In this document: piece by piece, positions 11,743-22,608 of the stretch
Position numbering within the stretch: position 1 is the first letter of the stretch
Layout: every line of letters begins with the position of its first letter
NCBI GenBank assembly: GCA_023627715.1
Contig: JAMAHW010000103.1
Location: 1-64,000, forward strand
DNA: 64,000 nt
Direction: 5' to 3'
DNA from: Periconia sp. R9002
Lineage: Eukaryota; Ascomycota; Dothideomycetes; Pleosporales; Periconiaceae
Notes under the pieces: generated by a model
Databases searched by the model: none
Seen by the model: the letters and a program-made list of their open reading frames with translations, nothing else
What the model was told of the DNA's origin: nothing
Translations under genes and position numbers: made by a program

Positions 11743-12315
11743 TTTCCAGCCTCGAGCAGGCGAGATCATTAGCGGATCTGACCAGGTTCTCGGAATGGGC
11801 CCACTACGGGAACCGAAATGGGAACCCATGGCTAGCCAGGCACAACCGAAGACAACAGCCCTATAGGCGGAGAATATACTTGCTATGGTATTATTCTGCT
11901 ACATTCCTAGCATGACATCCTTCACGGAACGGTATCCTCTCAGCAGATCACTCTTTGAAAAACCACGTCCTCACATAATCGAAAGTCTACACGAGAATCC
12001 TACACCGAGTGTCTAGCCCGGACCGTTTCGACGGCGTGGAGATAAGGTCAGGTCCGATGGCTTGACTTTGGCCAGCTCCATATATGCCCATAAAGGGTAT
12101 TCCTGCTCCTAGTGTCTAATTCGGAGCTTGCGGAGTTGTGCCTCCTTCTCGAACAAGTGCCGGAGCAAGCTGGGCCTAGGGCTAGATATTAGATAAGAGC
12201 TGACACATATGCTTCAAGAGGTGCTTCATCTATTATAGGATCGTAATTTTACTTCATTGCCAATAGATACTTTGCTATTCATTTATTCAAAGCTACCAGA
12301 GATCTGCAAGACCTT

Positions 12316-12375
12316 AGCATGTTGATAAGCTGCACTTAGTGTGTAGAACTTCTTGTCGCACGTCATACAGGAGAT
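12316..12375 (-). pseudogene. Relic of a fourth C2H2 zinc finger
   Basis: Downstream of the stop of the hydrolase-zinc-finger gene, a different minus-strand frame reads ISCMTCDKKFYTLSAAYQH. The spacing matches the three intact fingers upstream, but the second His is gone. A perfect 13-bp tandem duplication at 12396-12421 shifts the frame just before it. Confidence 0.6.
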
Positions 12376-12391
12376 GTTAGGGCTCTAATGT

Positions 12392-14216
12392 CTAACGTCT
12401 GCCATGTGCGTCTGCCATGTGCTGGATTACTCCATCCTGTGTGTAAAACTTCCTATTACACTTCTTACAGGAGATTTTAGGGCTCCCATGTCCAGTGGCT
12501 GCCATATGATCGGTTGCTGCACTCTGTGAGGGAAACTTCTTAGGGCAAGTCTTACAGGGATTGTTAGGGCTCCTATGTCCAGTGTCTGCCACGTGTTGTT
12601 GCGCAGCTTCCTTTAATTGGAATTTTTTGCCACAGGTTTGGCATCCAAACTGTGGCCCGTTTTTTGTGAGCTGATCCGTGCTATTACTCCGTACACCCGA
12701 CCATTCCGTGCTAACTTTACCGGTAGGGGCCTTCGCTGTCTTTTTCTTTTTACTGCTGGACGTTTGTGGCACCGGAACATGGTTATGTAATCTCGTATCT
12801 CCCCACAACGCTGGCACACCTTCCGATGATGCCACACGCAGTCCAGGTGACATAGATCGTTCTAATGGGACTTTGGTACTGGGACTTCTTTCGTCTGTTT
12901 TCAGCATATGTTAGATCGGTATATGCCGAATTGCCCCAGTTCAGAAGCTACCTACACAGCATCGAGCCATTACTAAGACTTGGGGCTTCAATTATTCTTT
13001 TAATCACGTCACAAACTATCTCGAAGTCTTCCTCTGTGGGCTTCCCAAACTTGTTCATGTCGAAATGTGTCCGGGAGAGCGGGAACTTGCTTGTCCTATC
13101 TGATAGATCGAGGGAGCCGGAGCTCGCGCTCACCACGAATCTCTAGCATAACAGTCAGCCTCGACAAGATGCAGAGCTATTTCCTAACCTACCGTCCGGT
13201 CCTGCTTCCCTACAATCTTCCCTACATTGCTAGACTTCAGCTCGTAGAAGCATGCCACCTCAGCCTTATTCGTCTGCCTTCGCATCTTGTTAAACTGGTC
13301 GACTATCTCCTGAAGGAACTCGTTCCCTGGCTCTAGTACCTAAAATTTGCGGGTACAAAGTCAGCTTAACTCAACCAGGAGTGACACAATGAGTGATGGA
13401 TGAATGTCTCAAAACGTTACACCACGTTGTGTCTTGATACTACTTTGTACCTGGAAGAACATACTGTTAGAACGTCTGTCTGCACCTCGTCCTCATGGTA
13501 TTCCTGCCGCGCTGCCTTCAGCATCTCCATCTGGCCCATTCCCTCCGCCCCTCGAAAAGGCGTGCCAAGGAATAGCAGACCAGTTGTGGAGTCAAATATG
13601 CCGGGCCATTCATCTTTATCATGTCGGGCCTCCAGGAGTGCCTGTAAACGTCAGTTGCGGGCACGTCTAGGTTTTGCGCGCACGCGTACCTTTAGCACAA
13701 CCAGGCCACCGAAGCAGTGCGCTATAAATATCAGCGGGCGAAATAGGTACTCCTAGCTGAATCAGCGGCTATGCAACACCTCCCAGATAGACTCAATACC
13801 CTTCGTTTCCGCATTAAAGCCAGGAGCAGCCGCTGGGCCACCGTTGAAGCATTCTGCCGCATCGCCCCTTGTCCAAACCACTGCGACTGGTATCCATATC
13901 GCATGATGCGCGCATTAGGTGCTGCCTCTGGTAGCATATCTTTCTGGTCGAGCCAGTTCACCCACTGCGGGTTCGCCGCCGTGCCGACATTCTTGCACCA
14001 GCTGTCGTCCGGATGCGCCCCGATCCCATGGATCGCGACGATGCTGGCATGATTTAGTATAGGTTCAGGTGATCAAGCGAGGTAGGAACGAACGCACTCG
14101 ATGGCCTGGGCTGCTTCGGCCGGTGCCTCAAGGAGCACCTTTAGCCCGATGTCGTCGTCTGTCACCGGCCGGACCTGGTTCCGCGTCAGTCTTGGCACGC
14201 CTTCTTCATCCCCGTG
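12392..14216 (-). CDS. Alpha/beta-hydrolase (lipase-like) fused to three C2H2 zinc fingers
   Basis: Seven-exon model on the minus strand: 14216-14098, 14043-13800, 13752-13690, 13641-13465, 13339-13193, 13142-12956, 12894-12392. All junctions keep frame (480 codons). The amino-terminal two thirds match the fungal serine-esterase-like domain often found on NACHT or ankyrin proteins: IVAIHGIGAHPDDSWC (oxyanion region), NARIMRYGYQSQW, IAHCFGGLVVLK (nucleophile elbow, Cys where Ser is usual), STTGLLFLGTPFRGA, and SRTHFDMNKF with the candidate catalytic His. Instead of a NACHT module the chain continues through a Lys-rich linker into three fingers of the C-x2-C-x12-H-x5-H type. The true first exon was not found: no ATG lies in frame before a splice acceptor at 14217. 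It is divergent from the DUF6601 gene at 14520. The substrate is unknown; it could be an allorecognition or stress effector. Confidence 0.75.
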
Positions 14217-14519
14217 CTACATACCATTGCAGGACATCAACGCCTAGGCAAGACGATGGATCGAATCGAAAGGTTGGAAAAGCTCTGATAGCATACGGAG
14301 TGACGATGCGAGGATATGGATAGCCAGGCTGAGAGAGTAACACCGCCCCCCTGCTCGCGGCGAGGCTGGCCGCAGGCGGAAGAGCTTGCAGGAGCTCGCT
14401 GCAGCTTGAGGCAGCAAGGCGACTCCTCTCACCGGACGCTTGGCCAGCTTCCAAATACAAATATCGCATAGCTGGTCGTCCCTACTTCTCGCATTCTGAT
14501 ATCGTCGTTCTGTATAACC
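14217..14519. promoter_or_regulatory. Divergent promoter region, with possible first exon of the hydrolase gene
   Basis: About 300 bp between the hydrolase-zinc-finger gene (minus) and the DUF6601 gene (plus). It must hold the start codon of the former, because the first recognised exon starts at a splice acceptor. No specific factor site is evident. Confidence 0.4.
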
Positions 14520-15482
14520 ATGCCGCCGTTCTCCAAGTCAAATCAGCTTGTTCGCGATCTGGATCCCGATGAGGCTGGAGTACCAACTGTCACGTTACCT
14601 GGTGTCCCTTCGGTCATGCTCATGGACTCCACTCTAGCAAGAGAGTTCCTTAGAAAGGAACTCTGGTCTGCAGACCTAGAGACAATAGCGCCGCGATTGT
14701 GGATCATGTCCACCTTTTCTAGCAGCAACATAAACGCACTCCATCGTCAACGGGTGAAGGGCCGCGAGATTATCGTCACTGAAGACCCTCGGCTGCATCT
14801 TGTGTGGATACACAACCGGATATTCATTAAGCCTCTTCCGCGATATCTTCTCTCGCACGCATTTTGGGAGATGTACCTGAGCGAGAGTTCCAACCGCTTA
14901 GGTAATTATCAAAGCGATATCTGCAAAGCTACGACAGGGTTCCTGCGCACTTATAGATATCTGATCCAGCACGAGTCTGATTTCAATATTGCGCAGCAGG
15001 ACGGTCTTAGTCTCATTCCAAAGGACGTTAATTGGGCGTCTTTCTGTAGGCTCTCCGCAGAACTCTGCCATATTAAGGACTCGGACGTGTCGGGAAGATA
15101 TCATTACGGCGAACTACGGCTCACACGGCTTAATTTTTATGCCCCGCTACTCCTTCGCAAATTCCACTACGAACAGGTGCACGGACAATATAGAGATTTC
15201 TTCGGCCGGCTCTATGGGCCTATTCTCTTCTCGTTTGCTGTGGTTTCCATTATTTTAAACGCTATGCAAGTTGAGTTAGCGGTCGAGCAGTTCATAACCC
15301 CTCATTGGGTTTCAATTTGGTCCGTATGCCGTTGGTTTAGTATCCTGACTTTGATGGGAGCAGCAGTTATTTCAGCTTGGTTTATCCTTCTTTGGTTGTG
15401 GATATTTCTGGATGAATGGATATATACGGTGCGACATAAAAGGAACAAAGAACGGGAAAGTCATAATGGATCAAGGTGTTAA
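14520..15482 (+). CDS. DUF6601 family membrane protein
   Basis: Intronless, 320 residues, with ATG at 14520. The central block with APRLWIMSTFSSSNINALHRQ, VKGREIIVTEDPRLHLVW and IFIKPLPRYLLSHAFW is characteristic of the fungal DUF6601 family. Two hydrophobic segments near residues 232-252 and 272-298 should be membrane helices, followed by a short basic tail. The molecular function of the family is not known. The family is abundant and variable in copy number in filamentous fungi. It is transcribed away from the neighbouring hydrolase-zinc-finger gene. Length and motif order look complete. Confidence 0.88.
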   Translation: MPPFSKSNQLVRDLDPDEAGVPTVTLPGVPSVMLMDSTLAREFLRKELWSADLETIAPRLWIMSTFSSSNINALHRQRVKGREIIVTEDPRLHLVWIHNRIFIKPLPRYLLSHAFWEMYLSESSNRLGNYQSDICKATTGFLRTYRYLIQHESDFNIAQQDGLSLIPKDVNWASFCRLSAELCHIKDSDVSGRYHYGELRLTRLNFYAPLLLRKFHYEQVHGQYRDFFGRLYGPILFSFAVVSIILNAMQVELAVEQFITPHWVSIWSVCRWFSILTLMGAAVISAWFILLWLWIFLDEWIYTVRHKRNKERESHNGSRC

Positions 15483-16092
15483 TAGGAAATCATTCTATGT
15501 AACCGAGGACCGCCGTATAGAGTTTTGTCTTGCATCTCTGGACGGCAGTAGCAGGATTACTTGATCACAGGTCTAACTCTTTCAACCCTCTAACAAACTG
15601 GCAAGCTGGATACCATCCGACAATAGAGAAGACGCATAGACGTAGAAATCATCTACTTAAGCTAGCTAGAATGGCGGAGGCGTGGCCAAAATCCGGCTAG
15701 GTTCTATGTGCTAGTGAGGTGCTTACATTTCAAAAGATATGAGTGGCAACACAGGTATGTCACTAAGAGTACCTCTCCATGTAGGTTAGCAGGTAGCCAA
15801 CACAGAACGCACTATAGGTGGCAAACGAGCAGGGAGGACGGTCGACTCGCTCCTGCCATAGGGTTGCCTTGGAGACAATAAAAATGCGTTGTAGTCGAAC
15901 TTGTTCTCGCATGCACCCTAAGCTATAGGGTGGGTGGACGCTATTGTGGTTCGGCAAGGCTGCAGAATGGCCAGCTCAGCATACATATTGACCCCGCACA
16001 GCCAACGCAAAAGGGAACGTCTTGAAAACTCCAACATCAGTGGAAAACACCTGGCGAATTCAGCACTCCTTTCAGCTTCAGTCCTTAGAATC
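15483..16092. other. Intergenic region
   Basis: No gene. It contains the 22-bp motif copy at 15829-15850 shared with 8667-8688. The last part is the presumed promoter of the BTB gene. Confidence 0.5.
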
Positions 16093-17249
16093 ATGCCACC
16101 TAGAGAAGATGGAAACCATGGCCCGCCCCAACTTCCAAATGGAATTGCATCAACTCAGCCTACCACTGACATAAACCCATACACAGAATCGTATGTTTAC
16201 TGCCCTTGAATCTGATCCAACGAAGAAGAATACTAAATTATCCTCTCTGTAGACCATACAAAGGTCCAGAACCCATATCAATCGATGTTGGGTCCAAGCC
16301 TGTCCGATACTATGTTCACCGTACTGTACTCTCTCAAAGCAAAGTACTTTTCGCCCAGATCAACCCTCCTTTCTGGCAATCCAAAGCCAACATCATAACG
16401 CTTCCCGACCTAGATGAATATACAGCTCACACACTTGTGCACTATCTCTATTCCGGAAAATATCAAATGCTGAAACGACCCAGCAACTCTAGAAGGGGCA
16501 AAGAGATGGCGTACCAATCAAGCGTTCTCGTATACTGTACTGCTTTGCGTTACGAATTGAGTGGCTTGGCCGATCTAGCAAGAGAGAAGATCAGATATCT
16601 TGGTGAACAAGTACCAATTCTGGACATCCTCGCTACGTCGCAAGAGCATGCCTTTCCGAATCTACCACAAGACGATTCATGGTTTTCTACGCACCTTCAC
16701 AATAAAATAGAACTGGCGGCAAAGTCAAACCCTAAACTTTTCACTGACCCGTCGTTCTCGGACCAGCTCGAAGGAAATCGCACATTCAGGCACGTTGTGA
16801 TGAAGGCCGTCGTAGCCTGCCACACTAGCAGAGAAACCGAACTAGAAAGCCACGGCAAAGAAGTCTCAGCCCTTACAATGGGGGCTGGAGATGAAGGTGA
16901 AGTCCAAGTGCCTGACGATACGAGATCGGATGATACCTATAAAGATCCGCCTATACCATCAGAGTCAGAATCATCCCAGCCAGTCCCTTCTCAACTAGTA
17001 CAAGAAGCGGAAGCACTTTCTGAAAAGGAAGCTGAGCCCGCAATGGAACCTGAGCCCGCAATGGAACCTGAGCCCGCAATGGAACCTGAGCCCGCAATGG
17101 AACCTGAGCCCATAATAGAGGTTGAGCCAGCAAGCATGGAGATGGCAACACCACTCAACGACGAACTCTGGGGGTTCTCTGCGAGTTCGAAGACGAAGAA
17201 GACGAAAAAGTCGAAAAAGACCAAGAAAACGGCGGCATTGGATACGTGA
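16093..17249 (+). CDS. BTB/POZ domain protein with acidic repeat tail
   Basis: Two exons, 16093-16190 and 16253-17249, with a 62-bp intron (GTATGT..ACTAAAT..GTAG); 364 residues. The chain starts MPPREDGNHG. Residues about 40-115 form a BTB/POZ fold: ISIDVGSKPVRYYVHRTVLS, then PFWQSK, then LPDLDEYTAHTLVHYLYSGKYQ. BTB domains dimerise and often recruit cullin-3 ubiquitin ligases. The carboxyl part is acidic and contains a perfect 18-bp (six-residue EPAMEP) tandem repeat about four times (17037-17110), ending in a run of KKTKKSKKTKK that could be a nuclear signal. No second domain such as Kelch or MATH is present. Proteins of this plan are numerous in filamentous fungi and mostly uncharacterised. 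Confidence 0.85.
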
Positions 17250-18224
17250 TGATTCTATTACTATGTCTTGGACAATACGTGGCCAATAATTGCCTGTGGG
17301 CACGTCCCAGCCAAGGACGTTACCTGAGATTGAAACCAGTGTTGATACCGTGACTGATTACACCAATCCATTGCGAAGAAGAAAACAATTTTGATAAAGT
17401 GAACTTCCAAAGTGTTAATATTCTTCATTGCTTAGCGCTGTACTTTTCATAACCTTTGATACTTCCAAATGATCTCAGTTCATTAGAAGATACTCTCGGG
17501 TTATGGAAAGTTCGTATCGGTCAAAGTTGCCAATGAAACTCAAGAGTCTTTATACTAGCATGTATTCGAACAGATCTTGCATTTTTCCCGGTTATCAGAC
17601 TTGATCATCAGGATGGACCTGCGATCCGACGGCAGCGTTGCGGATCTAATCCGGAAAGCGTTCTCTTTGCGAAGTTCTTCTTTAGGAACTTCATTAATCT
17701 TATATTTTGGCCTCGCGCCGAGACTGTAGTCAATTCAAATACTTTAGTAGTAGTCTTAAAAGGAGAAGCTTATACGCGATAAAACAACATTTAGGAAGTA
17801 GTAAGATGAGTTCAAAGAGCCTACAGTCAGGGATTCCAGATTTTTGGCGCTTAAGGCACTTAATTTATGCACCAAAAACTCCTTAATTAGCAGATCTCGA
17901 GTTGATTACGCACTATCGTCGAGCTTTACGCGGTTCTCTAGTAAGGACTTATGCTCCATACTATCGATTGCAATCAGAGCGCCTTACATATTTTTTAGAT
18001 GCGAGAATATATCCTTCAAATTCTAAGTCGAATTATTGTCCATTTTGAGGACAAGGAAAGGAATTGACTTTAGCGGCTGATAAGTTGCCGAGAAGTCGAA
18101 TATGTGGTCAAGTATGCAGTTGACGAGTAGGAAAAGGCGATAGATGCGCAAGGGATCTTAGAGGTGTAGATGGTGGTATGTTACGCTTAGATAATGTAGA
18201 CGAAATAGCAAAATAAGGTTGCAC
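17250..18224. other. Intergenic region with dispersed repeat copy B
   Basis: Contains repeat copy B at 17289-17397, starting 40 bp after the BTB stop codon. From about 17400 to 18220 I see no conserved frame or RNA gene. Confidence 0.5.
17289..17397 (+). repeat. Dispersed ~110-bp repeat, copy B
   Basis: Same block order as copy A: CCTGTGGGCACGTCCC, the ACGTCC..GGACGT inverted repeat, CAGTGTTGATACCGTGACTG, and TTGCGAAGAAGAAAAC. It probably lies in the 3' UTR of the BTB gene. Confidence 0.8.
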
Positions 18225-21035
18225 TTATGCCAGCGATACAACATCAATATCAGGCGAAATCTCCTCCTCCACTACTCTCAGCCCAACTACGCTTTTATCA
18301 GCCAGCGTGTCTGACCTAACACCAGCCATGCTCGAAAGCTGGTCCACGTTCTCTAAAGCTGCCAATTCTAAATCCAAAATTGGCTGAGGCTCATCTACCG
18401 GCTTCTTCTCGTTCCTGTCGAGTACTCTGCTCTCCGTCTCGTGTTCTTCGGTGGTGGTAGGCTTAACATCCTTATGCTGTAGCTTACGCTCGCCTATTTT
18501 CACCATTTCTTTGGACGGTTTGCTGGGCTGCTTCTCTTCTCTCTGGTCCTCAGTCAAGGAATACGTTGGTGAATCGCAATTCTCATCTCCGTCGCCCAGT
18601 TGTAACTTGTCTAGCGCATCCGAAACATTTTTTTCACATGGCACCGATGTATCTCGGCCCCCGATGGATGCTCCAAGGATTGGGGAAAGAGGAGCTGGTA
18701 TCTGCGCGGGTAGAAGCTCCTCATTCCTCGACGCATCTTTCACAAGATGGCCTGCTTCAGGTCTTTCCTGGGGCATGAACAGTGTTTTGTCCTCGATTGC
18801 GGTCTCTGTAATGGAAAGCGTCCCGAAGAGCGAAGTCAAAGGCTTGTTGGAGGGTTCGAACTTCTTCACGGGAACAGTATTGACTAAGAACTCCATTTTT
18901 GGGAACGTGCTATTATCGAAGCGCACGATAGGTAGTGAGGCGGAATTATGTGACGGCGACGTTTTTGTCTTGAAAGGCCATCCTGTCTGAGGTTGGAGGG
19001 CGCTTTGCATACTGTTTGACGATCGATCAGATCCCGATGGAGGCTTAGCATTGAAGACAAAAGGCGTAGAAGACTGCGAACCGCTGCCAAATTTCAGCTC
19101 TAGTGGTGGTGAAGGTAGACTGCCTTTTGGTAACGACTCCATCTTAGAAATTATACTAGTGTCAACTTCTGGCTGAGCTTTAGACGTCGAGCTTCTCGTA
19201 GCCATCTGCTCTCTCTTGAACATATGTCTTTGAGTAACTGGACTTTGCGTTGGGATTACGGGTTCTCTCCTCGGGGGATCAGTCTTAGTCGCGGATTCTG
19301 GGAAGATGAAGGTGCTCTCAATCTCTACTTTGCTCTCATGCGGTGTCATGCCCTTGAGTGGCCAGATTATATCAGGTTGCACGCTCATGTCATGTGGTGC
19401 TCCGGCCTTGAATAAAGAGACTACTTTGGGTGGCGATTCTTGGCTCGATGAGGGTTCAGCCTTGGACGATGTGCTATTAGCGAAGGAGAAGAGCCCTGCA
19501 TACGGTTCTGCGGCAGTTAGTCCAAACTTGAACAACGGGGTGGTGCTGATTTGAGGTTCATCCTTGGGTAGTTCATCCACTTGGGCCGACGATCCTCTAC
19601 TCAGTGGCGCGTGTAATGACAGTCTCTCCCACTCAAATTCAACTTTCGGTGCGATTACCTCCTTGAAGGTCAATGGCTCTTCCTTCGCCTGGTTCAGAAC
19701 ACGTCCCTGGCTCTTGATGTCCAATTTGCGCACCCTATCGACCAGCCCCTTAGTCGCGGTTTCCCTTTCCTTGACAGATGTCTCATGGTGCTCCAGTAAC
19801 TTTGCTCCTGTAACATTATCACCTTTTGCGACCAGCGCATTCACCACATGCCTCCACTCAGTCTTCAACGACCCGTCCGATCGATAAGGTATGGCTTTCT
19901 TAAAGAACGCCACCCATGTGCTCAGCACCTTTATTGCCCTATCATGACCGACTTCAAACCATTCCGAATGACAGACACGTTCCCCTGTTCTCGCCCTACA
20001 ATCTTGACACGGGGGCTCTGAGCGCCACTCTGCAACCAGCTCATGGTGCGTGAGCGTCTCGACACGCTGCGCATATGGAACTTCAGTCGCTCTGAACAAC
20101 TCGTTGGGTACGTAGCCGCACTTGGACCAATCCTCGAGGCGTTCCTCGACCGACCTTGCCGTCCACCCAATCTTAACATACCCGGGTGTGGAAGTCCTAT
20201 CATAGATATACAACGAGCCTGTTTCATAGTCCCGCGGTTTGTCTCCCGCACCAAGACGTTGGCACACTTGCCATGAGATAGCATGTTCGGAAGAGGGGCT
20301 CTCTATGTAGATTCGGAATCTGGGCAAGGCGGGACGCGCGGAAAGTCTTGAGACATTGCCTGTGACCGGGTTGATTTCCCGGGGACGAAGATCGTATCGT
20401 GTGTGTGCTCCCACGTGTTGTGAGGTGTGTTGTGTAGCGCTGGGAACAGGAGAATAACGTGAGGCCGGTGTTGGGCTTGCATCAGGCTTTTGAGGCTTCG
20501 AACCCTTATTGAACGGCGGCGGGCTACCAAAACCGTGATAAGATGGGCTGGTCATGGGCGTTTCGACTGTGATAGTATGTGTAGGTGTTGAGGTTGCGGA
20601 GGAAGCGTATGAGCTCGGCGTCCATTGATCTGCCCGTGACGTCCGCGCGGGAGTTGTAGGAGTAGGTCGCTCAGCAGCGTGTCTTTCGATGTCGTCCATG
20701 CGTCGCCTGAGGAGAATCTCGTCGAGCCATCTCTCAGCCAGAGGGATCAAGAGATCAACGTCTTCGATGCTGTTTCGGTGGTTTACATGTTTCAAAGTTC
20801 TGCCGGCGCAACAGTTGCAACGAATGTACTCGATAAGATGATCGAATGAGATGTCCTCCGACTCGCTTTCAAGGATGGTTTGCCTCAGCTCGCGTGCCCT
20901 CGCGATATCATGACAGTCGAGTTTACACCTGCGGTCTTTTTGGATTTTCTTGACGAAGAAGATGCATTGTCTCTGCCTCCAGGGATCGAGGTCATGGAAC
21001 TTTATGAAGAAATCTACACCTAGATCGGTAGACAT
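18225..21035 (-). CDS. T5orf172 (GIY-YIG-like) domain protein with long disordered tail
   Basis: A single open frame, 936 residues from the ATG at 21035 (MSTDLG); an upstream ATG at 21089 is also in frame. Near residues 270-370 lies a T5orf172/DUF1766 domain, a GIY-YIG nuclease relative: GSLYIYDRTSTPGYVKIGWT, SVEERLEDW, then ETLTHHEL and HSEWFEV. Cysteines in PPCQDCRARTGERVC may bind metal. The first 120 residues include a second Cys-rich patch (IRCNCCAGR). The last 550 residues are low-complexity, Ser/Pro/Glu-rich, with no globular domain recognised. Fungal proteins with this domain are common; whether they cut DNA is not established. It has no introns, unlike most neighbours. Confidence 0.85.
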   Translation of the reverse strand: MSTDLGVDFFIKFHDLDPWRQRQCIFFVKKIQKDRRCKLDCHDIARARELRQTILESESEDISFDHLIEYIRCNCCAGRTLKHVNHRNSIEDVDLLIPLAERWLDEILLRRRMDDIERHAAERPTPTTPARTSRADQWTPSSYASSATSTPTHTITVETPMTSPSYHGFGSPPPFNKGSKPQKPDASPTPASRYSPVPSATQHTSQHVGAHTRYDLRPREINPVTGNVSRLSARPALPRFRIYIESPSSEHAISWQVCQRLGAGDKPRDYETGSLYIYDRTSTPGYVKIGWTARSVEERLEDWSKCGYVPNELFRATEVPYAQRVETLTHHELVAEWRSEPPCQDCRARTGERVCHSEWFEVGHDRAIKVLSTWVAFFKKAIPYRSDGSLKTEWRHVVNALVAKGDNVTGAKLLEHHETSVKERETATKGLVDRVRKLDIKSQGRVLNQAKEEPLTFKEVIAPKVEFEWERLSLHAPLSRGSSAQVDELPKDEPQISTTPLFKFGLTAAEPYAGLFSFANSTSSKAEPSSSQESPPKVVSLFKAGAPHDMSVQPDIIWPLKGMTPHESKVEIESTFIFPESATKTDPPRREPVIPTQSPVTQRHMFKREQMATRSSTSKAQPEVDTSIISKMESLPKGSLPSPPLELKFGSGSQSSTPFVFNAKPPSGSDRSSNSMQSALQPQTGWPFKTKTSPSHNSASLPIVRFDNSTFPKMEFLVNTVPVKKFEPSNKPLTSLFGTLSITETAIEDKTLFMPQERPEAGHLVKDASRNEELLPAQIPAPLSPILGASIGGRDTSVPCEKNVSDALDKLQLGDGDENCDSPTYSLTEDQREEKQPSKPSKEMVKIGERKLQHKDVKPTTTEEHETESRVLDRNEKKPVDEPQPILDLELAALENVDQLSSMAGVRSDTLADKSVVGLRVVEEEISPDIDVVSLA

Positions 21036-22608
21036 TGCAAGGTGCGACGCGAAACTTGGTCTAGGTTGGATCACAGGTACCAACAGCATATATATATGTG
21101 CCTCACACCACCGCCCGACGCTCGAGGCTGAGGCATTGTCAATCACTTCCGGGTTTGAGTGCGAGCCTCGCCAGGCAAATCAAGAGCAAAGAAGCGAGAC
21201 GCTGTTTGGTCAATAATAGGACTCAAGCGCGGGTGGCTTTCTTCAGCCAGACACGGCAGATGTAGCGACTTGGGTTAGCGAATTTCGGGCCCGTTCCGCT
21301 ATCCCACGCACCAATCAAGCAACACAGTAAAAGAACTGGTTCGCGCATCAGGCAATCGATATGCCAAGACTTACCAACCCCCAGGAAGAAGAACACTGCT
21401 GCCAACTCGCGTTCCTAATCTGCAATCAACGATGGCGGTCACAGAGGATGACTGGGCATCGCGGCCTGCTTCGTTTCAACTACTGATCATGGCATGACGA
21501 CGATGCCTGCGGCTGATACGGCATCTCACGGTGGACCAGAACTCGTAAATGTGCAGGCAATGCACAGTTTGCATGAAAGAGGCTGAACGATTCGTAATCC
21601 GCATGGTCCCTCACAGCAAGGACTGACGTGGAGGGTGCCGGATATAGCCCCACCACGAAAGAAGATGCGGATAAGACACTATCAACACTCCCCGTCTCTC
21701 GATTTGATATTTACTCGAAAGGTAATTGCATGTTGAGGCGTTATCCTTAGTCTTGGTCCCAATGGAGATGCGTTAAGCTTCGGAAATAGTGGTGCCATGA
21801 GGTAAGTGTAGTCATATGTGCTAGGGCAGGCTCCTCGAGGAGAGGACGTACGCATATGTCAAGGTACAAGCATATTCAGCCTAGTTCCATACGAATTTGC
21901 CTCAGCTACAGCATGACCTCTCTATATCAGCCTTGCCGCGCCTGACAAAAGGAAAGTAACCGCAAGAGAGGCCAAATGCGGTGCACGCACCGCATGTCAA
22001 CCGAGCGTTCGTCACCTGAAGGGCAGAATAGACTCATAGCTCATCTCGCTCCACATCCATGACGTCGCACTCGAGGGCTCCAGGTGGCTACAGATCTTGG
22101 TCGGAGTCATCGCTCGCTTCAACTTAGGCTTCCCAGGTTATGCGGAGGGAGGGTTTAAGCCGGTATTCGAGGGTGCGGAGGATGGAGTGGTGAGCGAGCG
22201 CGTTGGTGTACGAGTTGGACGAAGCTATGTTATCCGGAAGGCGTATCGCGGAAAGTGCAGCCAGACACAGGTGCGGTTGTGCCAGCCGATGCCGTCTACC
22301 CCGCCGTTACCTTCATGGTGGGCCGGAAGAACGTGGGTCCGTTGCTGAGGGGGGTGGGCTGTGGTTGAGTTTGCGAGGGCACGAAGCCTTACATTTCGTC
22401 TCTTCGTTCCTCAAGGCATGGCGAGAAAACGCTTCCAAACGCCAAACGTGTTGGGGTAAAGCGTAACAGTGATTTGAGGAGATTCTTGTATAGCTCGACC
22501 CCCTCAATTCCGCGAGTGCTGGCTGAACTTCACAGCGACCATAGAGGATCTCGGAATCCATCTAACGCCTTGGAACGTTCCAACAAAAACTTTCCCTTGT
22601 ACTTCACG
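21036..22608. other. Intergenic region
   Basis: Divergent spacer of about 1.6 kb between the T5orf172 gene and the F-box-like gene. Short open frames are present, but none shows a recognisable family, splice structure or repeat. A 16-bp stretch near 21866-21882 is the reverse complement of one near 8618-8634; its significance is unclear. Confidence 0.45.

Larger units (their letters stand above)
11277..12391. other. Intergenic region with dispersed repeat and a zinc-finger relic
   Basis: Holds repeat family 2 copy 1 (11308-11742) and, on the minus strand at about 12316-12375, the remains of a fourth zinc finger cut off from the gene that ends at 12392. Between 11750 and 12300 nothing recognisable was found. 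Confidence 0.5.

Noticed and set aside
11560..11829. 89-codon open frame on the minus strand
   Set aside because: Lies inside and just beyond the dispersed repeat, is not preserved in the second copy, and shows no family resemblance.
21147..22470. Several open frames of 60-90 codons between the T5orf172 and F-box-like genes
   Set aside because: None has conserved motifs or joins to another exon; treated as spacer.
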